Source: Streptomyces bluensis
Lineage (GTDB): Bacteria > Actinomycetota > Actinomycetes > Streptomycetales > Streptomycetaceae
Assembly: GCF_014650715.1 (NCBI RefSeq)
Contig: NZ_BMVM01000002.1
Location: 372,001-436,000 of the forward strand
Direction of reading: 5' to 3'
Length of the DNA: 64,000 nt
Shown here: in pieces, positions 1 to 9,389 of the stretch
How the letters are laid out: every line of letters begins with the position of its first letter
Position numbering within the stretch: position 1 is the first letter of the stretch
Translations under genes and position numbers: made by a program
Notes under the pieces: model-generated
Databases searched by the model: none
Seen by the model: the letters and a program-made list of their open reading frames with translations, nothing else
What the model was told of the DNA's origin: nothing

Positions 1-16
1 CAGCCCCGCGGCATGG

Positions 17-53
17 CGAAGGGCCCCGTCCGTACAACGGACGGGGCCCTTCG
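17..53. terminator. Perfect 17-bp hairpin, probable bidirectional terminator
   Basis: The arms at 17-33 and 37-53 are perfect inverted repeats (CGAAGGGCCC... against ...GGGCCCTTCG) around a 3-nt loop. It lies 24 bp beyond the qcrB stop codon and ends the minus-strand qcr transcript. Its symmetry means it could also end a plus-strand gene arriving from the left of the window. Confidence 0.8.
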
Positions 54-77
54 CCTTGCGCGTGGCGGGCGCAGCGA

Positions 78-1715
78 TCAGTGGTGGCCGTGGCCGCTCG
101 TGATCTCCTTGTACTCCTCGACGGTCGGCTTCGGGATCTGGCTGTCCTCGCTGTAGTACGCCTTGCTGAGCTTGGCGCGCAGCTTCTCGGAAGCCTTGAT
201 CTTGCGCTTGACGCCGTTCTCGTCGACGGCCGGGCCGACCTGGGCCGGAATGTACTGCTCGTGCGCGGTGAGCGTGTGCAGCTGCTCCTGGCTGAGCGGC
301 TCGTGGACCTCGATGAACTCACCGTGCGGCAGGCGCTTGATGATGCCCGTCTCACGGCCGTGCAGCACCTTGTCGCGGTCCCGGCGCTGGAGGCCGAGGC
401 AGATGCGCTTGGTGATGACGAACGCGATGACCGGGCCCACGAAGAACGCGATCCGCACGAACCAGGTGATGGCGTTGATCGACAGGTGGAAGTGGGTGGC
501 CCAGAGGTCGTTTCCACCACCGATCAGCAGCACCATGTACCAGGTGATCCACGCGACACCGAAGGCGGTACGGGTCGGCGCGTTGCGCGGGCGGTCCAGG
601 ATGTGGTGCTCACGCTTGTCGCCGGTGACCCAGGCTTCGATGAAGGGGTAGACCGCGATCGCGACCAGCACCAGCGGGAAGATCACCAGCGGGATGAACA
701 CACCCAGGACGAGCGTGTGACCCGCGAAGTTGATCTCCCAGCCGGGCATGACACGGATCAGGCCCTCGGAGAAGCCCATGTACCAGTCGGGCTGGGCACC
801 GGTGGACACCTGGTCCGGACGGTACGGGCCCAGGCTCCAGATCGGGTTGATCGTGGCGATCGCGGAGATGACCGCGATCACGCCGAAGACCAGGAAGAAG
901 AAGCCTCCGGCCTTGGCCATGTAGACCGGCAGCAGCGGCATGCCGACGACGTTGTTGTTCGTCTTTCCGGGTCCCGCGAACTGCGTGTGCTTGTGGTAGA
1001 AGACCAGGATCAGGTGCGCCACCACGAGGCCGAGCATGATGCCCGGCAGCAGCAGGATGTGGACCGAGTAGAACCGGGCCACGAAGTCGCCGCCGGGGAA
1101 CTCTCCGCCGAACAGGAAGAAGGAGAGGTACGTGCCGACGACCGGCACGGACAGGACCGCACCCTGCATGAAGCGGACACCGGTGCCGGAGAGCAGGTCG
1201 TCCGGGAGCGAGTAACCGGTGAAGCCGGTGAACATGCCGAGGACGAACAGCAGGAAGCCGAACAGCCAGTTGACCTCACGCGGCTTGCGGAACGCGCCGG
1301 TGAAGAACACGCGCATCATGTGCACGAACATGCCGGCGAGGAAGATCAGCGCCGCCCAGTGGTGGATCTGCCGGATCAGCAGACCGCCGCGCACGTCGAA
1401 CGAGATGTGCATCGTCGAGTTGAACGCCTCGGACATCAGCTGCCCCTGCAGCGGGACGTACGAGCCGTGGTACGTGACCTCGTTCATCGACGGGTGGAAG
1501 AACAGCGTCAGGTAGACACCCGTGATGATGATGATGATGAAGGTGTAGAGGCAGACCTCGCCCAGCATGAACGACCAGTGGTCGGGGAAGATCTTGCGCA
1601 TGTTGGCCTTGGCCAGGGAGTAGATTCCCAGGCGGCCGTCGGCCCAGTCGGCGACCCGCTCTCCGGCGGGTGCCTTCCCGCGAGAGCGGGACTCGGGGGT
1701 TGTCGTAGTGCTCAT
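78..1715 (-). CDS. qcrB: Cytochrome bc1 complex cytochrome b subunit QcrB
   Basis: This is the di-heme membrane subunit of the menaquinol:cytochrome c oxidoreductase, holding the quinol oxidation and reduction sites. The 545-residue protein has eight or so hydrophobic segments. Heme-ligand histidines sit in the IHHW..HMMR segment near residue 120 and in the VHILLLPG...VAHL segment further on. The PDWY tetrapeptide replaces the PEWY of proteobacterial and mitochondrial cytochrome b, as is usual in actinobacteria. A hydrophilic C-terminal extension of more than 100 residues is also typical of actinobacterial QcrB. The ATG overlaps the qcrA stop by 4 bp, so the two are translationally coupled. 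It is the last gene of ctaE-qcrC-qcrA-qcrB. Confidence 0.97.
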   Translation of the reverse strand: MSTTTTPESRSRGKAPAGERVADWADGRLGIYSLAKANMRKIFPDHWSFMLGEVCLYTFIIIIITGVYLTLFFHPSMNEVTYHGSYVPLQGQLMSEAFNSTMHISFDVRGGLLIRQIHHWAALIFLAGMFVHMMRVFFTGAFRKPREVNWLFGFLLFVLGMFTGFTGYSLPDDLLSGTGVRFMQGAVLSVPVVGTYLSFFLFGGEFPGGDFVARFYSVHILLLPGIMLGLVVAHLILVFYHKHTQFAGPGKTNNNVVGMPLLPVYMAKAGGFFFLVFGVIAVISAIATINPIWSLGPYRPDQVSTGAQPDWYMGFSEGLIRVMPGWEINFAGHTLVLGVFIPLVIFPLVLVAIAVYPFIEAWVTGDKREHHILDRPRNAPTRTAFGVAWITWYMVLLIGGGNDLWATHFHLSINAITWFVRIAFFVGPVIAFVITKRICLGLQRRDRDKVLHGRETGIIKRLPHGEFIEVHEPLSQEQLHTLTAHEQYIPAQVGPAVDENGVKRKIKASEKLRAKLSKAYYSEDSQIPKPTVEEYKEITSGHGHH

Positions 1716-2770
1716 CCGCGCTCCCAGAAGGCAGGCCCGACGGGCTCCTCGAAGTCGCCGAGCGCCTCAAGGTAACCCTCGTCGTTCACGCCGATGCGCA
1801 GCTGCGGCAGGGCGTGGCCGGCCGGGCCGAAGATCACCCGGCCGCCGTCGGACAGGTCGAAGGTGGACTGGTGGCAGGGGCAGAGCACGTGGTGCGTCTG
1901 CTGCTCGTACAGGGAGATCGGGCAACCGACGTGGGTGCAGATCTTCGAGTACGCCACGATGCCCTGGTAGGACCACTCAAGCTCGCGCTTGTCCTTGATG
2001 TTGTCCGGCTGGATGCGGACGATCATCGTCGCGGCCTTGGCGATCTCGGTCTGGAAGTCGTGGTCGTGCTCCTCCAGTCCCTCGGGCTTGACGAAGGTCA
2101 GCGAGCCGACCGCGATGTCGGAGGGACGCAGCGGCTCGTTCGTGTTCATGTTGACGAGCAGCTTGCCCTTGGACCAGATCGTGTGGCGCAGCTTGGTGCC
2201 GGGCAGCGGGCCGAGGTCGCGCAGGAGGACGACGCCGGAGAGCGGGAACAGGGCCAGCGCGCCGAACATCGTGTTGCGGATGAGCTTGCGGCGGCCGAGC
2301 GCGGATTCCTTGGCGCCCTCCCTGAAGTCGGCCATGACCTTGGCCTTGACCTCGGGCGTGGCCTCGATCGGGTGGCGCTCGTCGGCGATCTCCACGTCCG
2401 ACATCAGTGTGCGGGCCCAGTGGACCGCGCCGGCGCCGATGCAGAACAGGGCGATGCCCAGGCAGGAGCCCAGCGCGAGGTTCAGCGCGCTGGTGTGCCC
2501 GATCGGCCAGACGTAGACCGACGTGTCGACGCCGATCGTGACGTACGAGGCGATGAACCCGACGGTGGCGAGCATGGACACCGTGAACAGCAGGGCGACC
2601 GTACGCTCGGAGCGCTTGGCGGCCCGCTCGTCGATGTCCTGGACGCGGTGCTCGTGGGGCGGCAGGCCCGGGTCGGCGAACGGGTGCTTCTCGTCCGCGA
2701 CGCTCACCGCGTTGGGCGCGTGCTCCCGCTCTGCGGGCAGGTTCTCTTCGGAATTGTCTTGGCTACTCAT
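1712..2770 (-). CDS. qcrA: Cytochrome bc1 complex Rieske iron-sulfur subunit QcrA
   Basis: This Rieske [2Fe-2S] protein passes electrons from menaquinol to the QcrC hemes. The cluster ligands are in CTHVGC and, 16 residues on, CPCH, followed by the GPAGHALPQL stretch usual in Rieske domains. Three N-terminal membrane spans (about residues 55-80, 95-118 and 165-185) are the actinobacterial form; mitochondrial and proteobacterial Rieske proteins have one. I chose the ATG giving MSSQDNSEEN (352 aa) because it overlaps the qcrC stop as ATGA. The frame stays open 12 codons further upstream into qcrC. Assembly should need Fe-S insertion and Tat export of the last span, by analogy with the family. 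Confidence 0.96.
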   Translation of the reverse strand: MSSQDNSEENLPAEREHAPNAVSVADEKHPFADPGLPPHEHRVQDIDERAAKRSERTVALLFTVSMLATVGFIASYVTIGVDTSVYVWPIGHTSALNLALGSCLGIALFCIGAGAVHWARTLMSDVEIADERHPIEATPEVKAKVMADFREGAKESALGRRKLIRNTMFGALALFPLSGVVLLRDLGPLPGTKLRHTIWSKGKLLVNMNTNEPLRPSDIAVGSLTFVKPEGLEEHDHDFQTEIAKAATMIVRIQPDNIKDKRELEWSYQGIVAYSKICTHVGCPISLYEQQTHHVLCPCHQSTFDLSDGGRVIFGPAGHALPQLRIGVNDEGYLEALGDFEEPVGPAFWERG

Positions 2771-3576
2771 GACTTCTTGGCCTTTGCGGTCCGAGCGGCG
2801 ACCCACACGGCGACGGCGATCAGCCCGCCGAGTCCGAAGACCCAGGCGAACAGGCCCTCGCTGACCGGACCGAGACCGCCGAGGCTGAGGCCACCGGGCT
2901 CCACGGTCTTGTCGCTGTTGACCGCGTCGAGGTACGCGATGATGTCCTGCTTGTTCTTCTCCGTCAGCGTGGTGTCGGGGAAGGACGGCATGTTCTGCGG
3001 GCCGGTCTGCATGGCCTCGTAGATGTGCTTCGGGTCGACACCCTCAAGAGTCGGCGCGTACTTGCCCTTGGACAGCGCACCGCCCTTACCGGTGAAGTTG
3101 TGGCACTGCGCGCAGTTGGTGCGGAAGAGTTCGCCGCCCTTGGCGGCGTCCGCGCCCTCGGGGCTGTACTCCTCCTTGGTCGGGATGGAGGGACCGGCGC
3201 CGAGCGACGCGATGTAGGCCGCGAGCTGGTCGATCTCCGCCTGGGAGTAGATGACCTTCTTCCGCGGGACCTGTGCGCCCGGCTGCTGGGCCGGCATACG
3301 GCCGGTGCCGACCTGGAAGTCGACGGCCGCGGCACCCACGCCCACCAGGCTCGGCCCGTCGGAGGTGCCCTGACCGCCGGTGCCGTGGCAGCTGGCGCAG
3401 CCCACGGCGTAGAGCTTCTTGCCCTCTTCGATGGCGAGGGACTGCGCGGTCTCATCGGCCTGCGCCTTGTCCGCGGGCGCGAAGGCGGTGTACAGCCCCG
3501 CGCAGGCCGCCAGCGCGATGAATAGGACGACGACCGCCGCCAGCGGATGGCGTCGTCGTGCGGAGAGCTTTTTCAC
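2767..3576 (-). CDS. qcrC: Cytochrome bc1 complex di-heme cytochrome c subunit QcrC
   Basis: This membrane-anchored c-type cytochrome has two heme motifs, GCASCHG near residue 60 and NCAQCHN near residue 155. It has an N-terminal hydrophobic anchor (about 10-33) and a C-terminal membrane helix (about 240-262). In actinobacteria the two-heme QcrC replaces soluble cytochrome c and wires the bc1 complex directly to the aa3 oxidase in a bcc-aa3 supercomplex. That fits the absence of a soluble cytochrome c gene here. Its stop overlaps the qcrA start by 4 bp, and ctaE ends 92 bp upstream. Length is 269 aa, as expected for the family. Confidence 0.97.
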   Translation of the reverse strand: MKKLSARRRHPLAAVVVLFIALAACAGLYTAFAPADKAQADETAQSLAIEEGKKLYAVGCASCHGTGGQGTSDGPSLVGVGAAAVDFQVGTGRMPAQQPGAQVPRKKVIYSQAEIDQLAAYIASLGAGPSIPTKEEYSPEGADAAKGGELFRTNCAQCHNFTGKGGALSKGKYAPTLEGVDPKHIYEAMQTGPQNMPSFPDTTLTEKNKQDIIAYLDAVNSDKTVEPGGLSLGGLGPVSEGLFAWVFGLGGLIAVAVWVAARTAKAKKS

Positions 3577-3668
3577 GGATTACCCCGGTGTCAGGATCTT
3601 CTGCGTCGATGCTTCTGGCTGTGATCGGTTGGCCGCGGCCGACGGGTCCGCCGCGGACGGCAGCCCGA

Positions 3669-4289
3669 TTACTTGATCAAGTAGATCGTGGCGAAGAGGC
3701 CGATCCAGACGACATCGACGAAGTGCCAGTAGTAGGACACGACGATGGCGGCGGTCGCCTGCTCGTGGGTGAACCTCCGGGCCGCGTAGGTACGGCCGAG
3801 GACCAGCAGGAAGGCGATGAGACCGCCCGTCACGTGCAGGCCGTGGAAGCCGGTGGTCAGGTAGAACGCCGAGCCCCACGGGTCGGACGAGAGCGAGATG
3901 CCCTCCACCTTGACCAGCTCGGTGTACTCGAAGACCTGACCGCCGATGAAGATCGCACCCATGATGAAGGTCACGACGAACCACATCCGGAGCTTCTTCA
4001 CGTCCCCGCGCTCGGCGGCGAACACGCCGAGCTGACAGGTGAGCGAGGAGAGCACCAGGATCGTGGTGTTCGCCGCCGAGAACGGGACGTTCAGGGCGTC
4101 GGCCTTCCCGGACCAGAAATCGGCCCCCGTCACCGAACGCAGGGTGAAGTACATCGCGAAGAGGGCCGCGAAGAACATCAGCTCGGAGCTCAACCAGATG
4201 ATGGTTCCGACGCTGGTGAGGTTCGGCCGGTTGACCGACGGGTGCGCGTGCCCGGTATCTACTGTCGTTGCTGTCGCCACGCCCGACAT
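3669..4289 (-). CDS. ctaE: Cytochrome c oxidase subunit III CtaE
   Basis: This is the heme-copper oxidase subunit III, an integral membrane subunit of the aa3 oxidase that supports proton entry and stability. The 206-residue protein has five hydrophobic helices, as in short actinobacterial CtaE. Conserved family stretches include [14 protein letters not shown], the [10 protein letters not shown] loop and the C-terminal [14 protein letters not shown] helix. It opens the ctaE-qcrCAB operon; the other oxidase subunits lie 2-5 kb away in ctaC-ctaD-ctaF. The 145-bp gap to the divergent gene at 4435 must hold its promoter. A short AT-richer GATAAG stretch is just upstream, but I could not fix a -10/-35 pair. 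Confidence 0.95.
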   Translation of the reverse strand: MSGVATATTVDTGHAHPSVNRPNLTSVGTIIWLSSELMFFAALFAMYFTLRSVTGADFWSGKADALNVPFSAANTTILVLSSLTCQLGVFAAERGDVKKLRMWFVVTFIMGAIFIGGQVFEYTELVKVEGISLSSDPWGSAFYLTTGFHGLHVTGGLIAFLLVLGRTYAARRFTHEQATAAIVVSYYWHFVDVVWIGLFATIYLIK

Positions 4290-4434
4290 TATGTCGGTCG
4301 CTTATCCCGCCCTCACTCCCGGGGGTGCCGTTCGGAGTGTCCGGGGTGTGCGGACCGCTGTTGACGTGGTGTTCAAGGGAGTAGCATCCGCGCAACGGTG
4401 CTTGTCCGTACGACGCTGACGTCTCGGAGGAAGA

Positions 4435-4833
4435 ATGCAGCCGACCGCCACGGTGCTGGTCTACAGCGACGACTCCAACACCCGCGAACAAGTGCGGTTG
4501 GCCGCCGGCCGCCGGCCTGCGGCGGACGTTCCCTTGGTCGAGTTCGTGGAGTGTGCCACTCCGGGTGCTGTGATCAGGGAACTGGACAAGGGCGGGATCG
4601 ACGTCTGCGTCCTGGACGGGGAGGCCGTGCCCATGGGGGGCATGGGCGTGTGCCGGCAGATCAAGGACGAGATCTTCGACTGCCCTCCGGTGCTTCTGCT
4701 GATCGGGCGGCCCCAGGACGCGTGGCTGGCCACGTGGAGCCGGGCCGACGCGGCGGTGACCCTGCCGGTCGAGCCTGTGGAGTTCGCGGACGCGCTGGCT
4801 TCGCTGCTGCGGCGGCATGCGCTGAGCGCCTGA
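4435..4833 (+). CDS. Receiver-domain-like protein lacking the conserved lysine (pseudo-receiver)
   Basis: This 132-residue protein looks like a stand-alone CheY-fold domain. It has beta1 ending in SDD (residues 11-13, the acidic pocket), a phosphoacceptor-like Asp61 after VCVL, a GMGVCRQIK alpha-3 region, and a C-terminal P-E-F-A-D-A-L helix. The lysine that precedes proline at the end of beta5 in true receivers is replaced: the sequence reads TLPVEP. The switch Ser/Thr is also unclear, in LLLIGRPQ. No output domain is attached. It is transcribed away from ctaE and sits between the two oxidase gene blocks, a position I recall as conserved in Streptomyces. It may sense or bind rather than be phosphorylated; function is unknown. 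Confidence 0.8.
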   Translation: MQPTATVLVYSDDSNTREQVRLAAGRRPAADVPLVEFVECATPGAVIRELDKGGIDVCVLDGEAVPMGGMGVCRQIKDEIFDCPPVLLLIGRPQDAWLATWSRADAAVTLPVEPVEFADALASLLRRHALSA

Positions 4834-4843
4834 GACGGTCAGA

Positions 4844-4887
4844 CCCGAGTCCCCGCGCCCCCTGTGAGAGGGGCGCGGGGACTCGGG
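4844..4887. terminator. 18-bp perfect hairpin between convergent genes
   Basis: The arms at 4844-4861 and 4870-4887 (CCCGAGTCCCC... and its complement) enclose an 8-nt loop. The hairpin lies between the plus-strand receiver-like gene and the minus-strand L,D-transpeptidase gene and can serve both. Confidence 0.75.
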
Positions 4888-4921
4888 GCGGATCCGGGGG
4901 GCTCGGGGCGGATCCGGGGGG
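4882..4921. repeat. Tandem 20-bp repeat, two exact copies
   Basis: The 20-base unit CTCGGGGCGGATCCGGGGGG occurs at 4882-4901 and again at 4902-4921, followed by a partial CTCGG. It overlaps the right arm of the terminator hairpin and ends just before the stop codon of the transpeptidase gene. It looks like replication slippage in a non-coding spacer. Confidence 0.85.
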
Positions 4922-4926
4922 CTCGG

Positions 4927-6168
4927 TCAGACCGGTTCGGGGGTCAGGCGGAGAGCCTGGTCACGGTGGGCCGACGGTCCGGACACCAGCGCGCTGCCCT
5001 CGCGCCACTTGTCCCACGGCAGGTTCCAGTCGCCGAAGCCGTTGCCGAAGGGGGCCATCATCTCGCCGTTCGAGTTGACGACCTGGACGATGTCGCCCTC
5101 ACGTACGGTGTCGTAGAACCACTGGGCGTTCGCGCTGCTCATGCCCGTGCAGCCGTGGCTGACGTTGGCGTAGCCCTGTGAGCCGGTGGACCAGGGGGCC
5201 GCGTGGACGTACTCGCCGCTCTTGGTGACCCTGACGGAATTGTGGACGAGCAGGTCGAAGAAGTCCGAGGCACCGATGCCGGCGCTGGTCATGCGCACGG
5301 TGCCTTCCTTGGCCAGGATGACCTTGACGCCGTTGCGGGTGTCCCAGCCGGGCTTGCCCGTGGTCACCGGGATCTCCCTGATGACCTCGCCGTTCCTGTA
5401 GACGGTCATCCGGTGCGTCGCGGAGTCCGTGACGGCGACGAGGCGGTCGCCCGTGGTGAGCTTCAGAGGCTTGGCCGTGCCGCCCCAGAGGCGGTCTCCG
5501 ACCTTGATGCCGTCCAGGTTGCTGTGCACCTGGATCGTGGCGTTGGTGGGCCAGTACTCCTTGGGGCGGAAGTGGAGCTTCTTGTCGTCCACCCAGTACC
5601 AGGCGCCCTCGACGGCGGGCGTCGACTGGACCTTCAGGGCGCGTTCCACGACGGCCCGTGAGGCGCTGTCCTTGACGGGTTCGCTGAGTTCGGCGGTGAC
5701 GGGCTGGCCGACGCCGTAGGTGCCCGCATTGGGGCCGAAGGTGACGTTCAGCCGCTTCGTGGTGGTGGGCTTGCCGGTGTTGAGGTCGAGGACCTTGCGG
5801 CCGACGGCGCCGTCGCCGTCCTCGGTGCTCACGCGGACCGTGTAGTGGGCGTTGGCGGCGAGCGGGGAGGTGCTGTGCCAGCGTCGGCCGTCGGCGGCGA
5901 GTTCGCCCGCGACATAGCGTCCCGCGGCGTCCACGGCCGTGACGTCGGTGATCCGCCCGCCGTCGTCGGCTTTGATCTCCAGGGGCTTGTCGGGGTCGGC
6001 CTTCTTGTCGTCGCCGGTGGGGGTGTTGAACGAGATCTGGTCCGCCGCGTCGTACGGATCGGCGGAGAGCGGGTGGCCGCCTGAGGTGCAGGCGGCCATG
6101 GCTATGCCGAGGGTGAGTGCCGGCACTATGCGGCCGGCGACCGTGCGGGTTCGCGGAGAGTGGCTCAT
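4927..6168 (-). CDS. L,D-transpeptidase lipoprotein (YkuD domain)
   Basis: This is a cell-wall enzyme of the YkuD family, which makes 3-3 peptidoglycan crosslinks or attaches proteins outside the membrane. The 413 residues begin with a basic, hydrophobic signal ending in AMAAC, with Cys27 a plausible lipidation site (the lipobox is relaxed). Two Ig-like beta-rich segments follow at about 50-260, as in mycobacterial LdtMt2, and then the YkuD domain. The catalytic motif is SHGCTGM with nucleophile Cys340; an upstream His lies in VHAAPW. It sits between the receiver-like gene and ctaF, an odd place for a wall enzyme. It has its own 130-bp spacer from ctaF and is probably not cotranscribed with the oxidase genes. 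Confidence 0.92.
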   Translation of the reverse strand: MSHSPRTRTVAGRIVPALTLGIAMAACTSGGHPLSADPYDAADQISFNTPTGDDKKADPDKPLEIKADDGGRITDVTAVDAAGRYVAGELAADGRRWHSTSPLAANAHYTVRVSTEDGDGAVGRKVLDLNTGKPTTTKRLNVTFGPNAGTYGVGQPVTAELSEPVKDSASRAVVERALKVQSTPAVEGAWYWVDDKKLHFRPKEYWPTNATIQVHSNLDGIKVGDRLWGGTAKPLKLTTGDRLVAVTDSATHRMTVYRNGEVIREIPVTTGKPGWDTRNGVKVILAKEGTVRMTSAGIGASDFFDLLVHNSVRVTKSGEYVHAAPWSTGSQGYANVSHGCTGMSSANAQWFYDTVREGDIVQVVNSNGEMMAPFGNGFGDWNLPWDKWREGSALVSGPSAHRDQALRLTPEPV

Positions 6169-6240
6169 GCCCTCACGCTAGGAACGACCCCCGGGAGCGG
6201 CACGGTGAGTGGGCCGAACGGGGGAATCCGGTGGGGCGAA

Positions 6241-6284
6241 CGAGGGAGCCCGGACCCTCCTGGCGGAGTGTCCGGGCTCCCTCG
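6241..6284 (-). terminator. 14-bp hairpin ending the ctaC-ctaD-ctaF operon
   Basis: Inverted repeats CGAGGGAGCCCGGA (6241-6254) and TCCGGGCTCCCTCG (6271-6284) surround a 16-nt loop. They start 15 bp beyond the ctaF stop. Confidence 0.75.
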
Positions 6285-6298
6285 GCGCTCAGCGCGTG

Positions 6299-6697
6299 TT
6301 ACTGGTTCTGGTTCTCACCGCGGTAGTACTCGAAGACCCAGCCCCACAGGCCGATCAGGATGATCGGGGCCGAGAAGTACAGCAGCCACCAGCCGAAGAC
6401 GACGCCCATGAAGGCGAGCGCGCCACCGACGCCGAGCGCGAGCGGCTGCCAGCTGTGCGGGCTGAAGAAGCCCATCTCGCCCGCGTCGTCCGCGACGTCG
6501 GCCTCCTTGTTGTCCTGCGCGCCGACGTCGACCCGCCGGGCCGTGAAGGCCAGGTAGTAGCCGACCATGATGCACAGGCCGAAGGCGAGGAAGAGCGCCG
6601 TGGTGCCGGCCGGCTCCTTCGACCACACGCCATAGACGATCGCCATGGCGAGGACGAAGACGCTCAGCCAGATGAACATCTTGCCCTGGATCTTCAC
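6299..6697 (-). CDS. ctaF: Cytochrome c oxidase subunit IV CtaF
   Basis: This is a small actinobacterial-type subunit IV of the aa3 oxidase. The 132-residue protein has four hydrophobic segments (about 5-25, 33-52, 88-108 and 110-125) with a polar loop at about 55-80. It is not similar to the mitochondrial nuclear-encoded subunit IV; the family is recognised by size, topology and its position after ctaD. The ATG overlaps the ctaD stop by 4 bp. The coding region ends with a Glu-Asn-Gln-Asn-Gln tail and is followed by a terminator hairpin. Confidence 0.93.
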   Translation of the reverse strand: MKIQGKMFIWLSVFVLAMAIVYGVWSKEPAGTTALFLAFGLCIMVGYYLAFTARRVDVGAQDNKEADVADDAGEMGFFSPHSWQPLALGVGGALAFMGVVFGWWLLYFSAPIILIGLWGWVFEYYRGENQNQ

Positions 6698-8433
6698 TTG
6701 CCGGCCTCCTTGCCGCTGCCCGCGAGCTCACCGGCAGCCGGGCCGCCGTGGCCGAGCTGCTCCAGCGCGGCGATCTCGGGGTGGTGCAGGTCGAACGCCG
6801 GGGATTCGCTGCGGATCCGCGGCAGGGTGAGGAAGTTGTGCCGCGGCGGCGGGCAGGAGGTCGCCCACTCCAGCGAACGGCCGTAACCCCACGGGTCGTC
6901 GACCTCGACCTTCTTGCCGTACTTGGCGGTCTTCCAGACGTTGTAGAAGAACGGCAGGATCGACAGGCCCAGCACGAAGGAGCTGATCGTCGAGATCGTG
7001 TTCAGCGCGGTGAAGCCGTCGGCCGCCAGGTAGTCGGCGTAACGGCGCGGCATGCCCTCGGCACCCAGCCAGTGCTGGACGAGGAACGTGCCGTGGAATC
7101 CGACGAACAGCGTCCAGAACGTGATCTTGCCCAGGCGCTCGTCGAGCATCTTGCCCGTCCACTTGGGCCACCAGAAGTGGAAGCCGGAGAACATCGCGAA
7201 GACGACGGTGCCGAACACCACGTAGTGGAAGTGCGCCACGACGAAGTACGAGTCGGACACGTGGAAGTCCATCGGGGGCGAGGCCAGGATGACACCGGTC
7301 AGACCACCGAAGGTGAAGGTGATCAGGAAGCCGGTCGCCCAGAGCATCGGTGTCTCGAAGGACAGTGAGCCCTTCCACATGGTGCCGATCCAGTTGAAGA
7401 ACTTCACGCCGGTCGGGACGGCGATGAGGAACGTCATGAAGGAGAAGAACGGCAGGAGCACACCGCCGGTGACGTACATGTGGTGCGCCCACACCGTCAC
7501 GGAGAGACCCGCGATGGCGATGGTGGCGCCGATCAGGCCCATGTAGCCGAACATCGGCTTGCGGGAGAAGACCGGGATGACCTCACTGATGATGCCGAAG
7601 AACGGCAGCGCGATGATGTACACCTCTGGGTGGCCGAAGAACCAGAAGAGGTGTTGCCACAGCAGGGCTCCGCCGTTGGACGCGTCGAAGATGTGCGCGC
7701 CGAACTTGCGGTCCGCCTCCAGCGCGAACAGCGCCGCCGCGAGGACGGGGAAGGCGAGCAGGACCAGGACCGCGGTCAGCAGCACGTTCCAGGTGAAGAT
7801 CGGCATGCGGAACATCGTCATGCCGGGTGCGCGCATGCAGATGATGGTGGTGATGAAGTTGACCGCGCCGAGGATGGTGCCGAAGCCGGAGAGGGCCAGA
7901 CCCATGATCCACATGTCGGCGCCGATGCCCGGCGAGCGGACCGCGTCCGACAGCGGGGAGTAGGCGAACCAGCCGAAGTCGGCCGCGCCCTGCGGGGTGA
8001 GGAAGCCACCCACCGCGATGAGCGAGCCGAACAGGTACAGCCAGTAGGCGAACATGTTCAGCCGCGGGAAGGCCACGTCCGGCGCGCCGATCTGCAGCGG
8101 CATGATCCAGTTCGTGAAGCCCGCGAACAGCGGCGTCGCGAACATCAGCAGCATGATCGTGCCGTGCATCGTGAACGCCTGGTTGAACTGCTCGTTCGAC
8201 ATGATCTGCGTGCCCGGACGGGCCAGCTCGGCGCGCATGAAGAGCGCCATCACGCCACCGATGCAGAAGAACGCGAACGACGTCACCAGGTAGAGCGTGC
8301 CGATCGTCTTGTGGTCCGTCGTGGTCAGCCACTTCACCACGACGTTGCCGGGCTGCCTGCGCCGTACCGGCAGCTCGTTCTCGTACGAGCCTTCGGCGGT
8401 GGCAGCACCCTGAGGTTCATTGAGGATGCTCAC
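6694..8433 (-). CDS. ctaD: Cytochrome c oxidase subunit I CtaD
   Basis: This is the catalytic subunit of the aa3 oxidase, holding heme a, heme a3 and CuB. The 579 residues form 12 helices. The sequence has the [11 protein letters not shown] start, the [12 protein letters not shown] helix with a heme a ligand, the [11 protein letters not shown]uB loop with the His-Tyr pair, [10 protein letters not shown], and the [12 protein letters not shown] helix with the remaining heme histidines. All landmarks of type A heme-copper oxidases are present. It is coupled at both ends by 4-bp overlaps (with ctaC and ctaF). The C-terminal region after about 545 is variable and hydrophilic. Confidence 0.98.
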   Translation of the reverse strand: MSILNEPQGAATAEGSYENELPVRRRQPGNVVVKWLTTTDHKTIGTLYLVTSFAFFCIGGVMALFMRAELARPGTQIMSNEQFNQAFTMHGTIMLLMFATPLFAGFTNWIMPLQIGAPDVAFPRLNMFAYWLYLFGSLIAVGGFLTPQGAADFGWFAYSPLSDAVRSPGIGADMWIMGLALSGFGTILGAVNFITTIICMRAPGMTMFRMPIFTWNVLLTAVLVLLAFPVLAAALFALEADRKFGAHIFDASNGGALLWQHLFWFFGHPEVYIIALPFFGIISEVIPVFSRKPMFGYMGLIGATIAIAGLSVTVWAHHMYVTGGVLLPFFSFMTFLIAVPTGVKFFNWIGTMWKGSLSFETPMLWATGFLITFTFGGLTGVILASPPMDFHVSDSYFVVAHFHYVVFGTVVFAMFSGFHFWWPKWTGKMLDERLGKITFWTLFVGFHGTFLVQHWLGAEGMPRRYADYLAADGFTALNTISTISSFVLGLSILPFFYNVWKTAKYGKKVEVDDPWGYGRSLEWATSCPPPRHNFLTLPRIRSESPAFDLHHPEIAALEQLGHGGPAAGELAGSGKEAGK

Positions 8434-9389
8434 AGTTGGGTCGTCTCCCGGTTCTTCTCGGGGCCCGTCTGCTCGATACCGGACGGAACGTAGCCCGTCT
8501 GGCCGTTCTCAGCGAGCTTCTTGAGGTGCTCCTCGTAGCGCTCCGGAGATACGACCTTCACGTTGAAGAGCATCCGGGAGTGGTCCACGCCGCAGAGTTC
8601 GGCGCACTTGCCCAGGAAGGTGCCCTCACGGTTGGGCGTCACCTGGAAGACATTGGTGTGGCCCGGGATGACGTCCTGCTTCATCAGGAACGGCACCACC
8701 CAGAAGGAGTGGATGACGTCACGCGAGGTGAGGATGAAGCGGACCGTCTTGCCCTCGGGGAGCCAGAGGGTCGGGCCGGGGTTGCCGGTCTGCGGGTTCC
8801 GCTCACCGGGGGTGCCGCAGGTGTAGACGCCGCCCGCGTTCGCCGGGAACTGCTTCTTCCACTTGTCCGGGACGGCGTCCAGGTTCTTGTCGGTCTTCGC
8901 GTCGCCGGTGGAACCCTTGACGTCCGCGACGTAGTTGAAGCACCAGCTCCACTGGAAGCCGACCACGTTGACCGTGACGTCCGGCTTCTTGGAGGTGTCG
9001 AGGAGCTTCGTCTCGTCGCGGGCGGTGAAGTAGAACAACACCGAGACGATGATCAGCGGAACGACCGTGTACAGCGCCTCGATGGGCATGTTGTACCGGG
9101 TCTGCGGGGGAACCTCGACCTTGGTGCGGCTGCGCCGGTGGAAGAAAGCACTCCAGCAGATCAGCCCCCACACCAGCACGCCCACGGCGAGCGCGGCCGC
9201 CCACGAACCCTGCCACAGGGAGAGGATCCGGGGAGCCTCTTCCGTGGTCGGGGTGGGCATGCCAAGGCGGGGGAAGTCCTTGTATGTGCAACCGGTGGCG
9301 GTCGCCAGGACCAGGCCCGCGGTCAGTGCCTGCAGCAGCTTCCGCCGCATCGGGCGCCGCGGCGAGCGGTCGGAGCCGTTGGGACTCAC
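8430..9389 (-). CDS. ctaC: Cytochrome c oxidase subunit II CtaC, lipoprotein
   Basis: This is the CuA-bearing subunit II that takes electrons from the QcrC hemes. The 319-residue protein starts with a basic region and a signal ending LATATGC, a likely lipobox, followed by two membrane hairpin helices (about 55-80 and 105-125). The periplasmic cupredoxin domain carries the CuA ligands in [12 protein letters not shown] near residue 265, with an upstream His in [12 protein letters not shown]. An insertion of about 40 residues ([20 protein letters not shown] region) lies between the second helix and the CuA domain, as in other actinobacterial CtaC. It is the first gene of ctaC-ctaD-ctaF. Confidence 0.96.
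   Translation of the reverse strand: MSPNGSDRSPRRPMRRKLLQALTAGLVLATATGCTYKDFPRLGMPTPTTEEAPRILSLWQGSWAAALAVGVLVWGLICWSAFFHRRSRTKVEVPPQTRYNMPIEALYTVVPLIIVSVLFYFTARDETKLLDTSKKPDVTVNVVGFQWSWCFNYVADVKGSTGDAKTDKNLDAVPDKWKKQFPANAGGVYTCGTPGERNPQTGNPGPTLWLPEGKTVRFILTSRDVIHSFWVVPFLMKQDVIPGHTNVFQVTPNREGTFLGKCAELCGVDHSRMLFNVKVVSPERYEEHLKKLAENGQTGYVPSGIEQTGPEKNRETTQL

Noticed and set aside
81..1775. Long plus-strand open frame opposite qcrB
   Set aside because: Composition is Arg/Asp/His-rich with no hydrophobic or domain pattern, as expected for the antisense frame of a GC-rich gene; the minus-strand frame is unmistakably QcrB.
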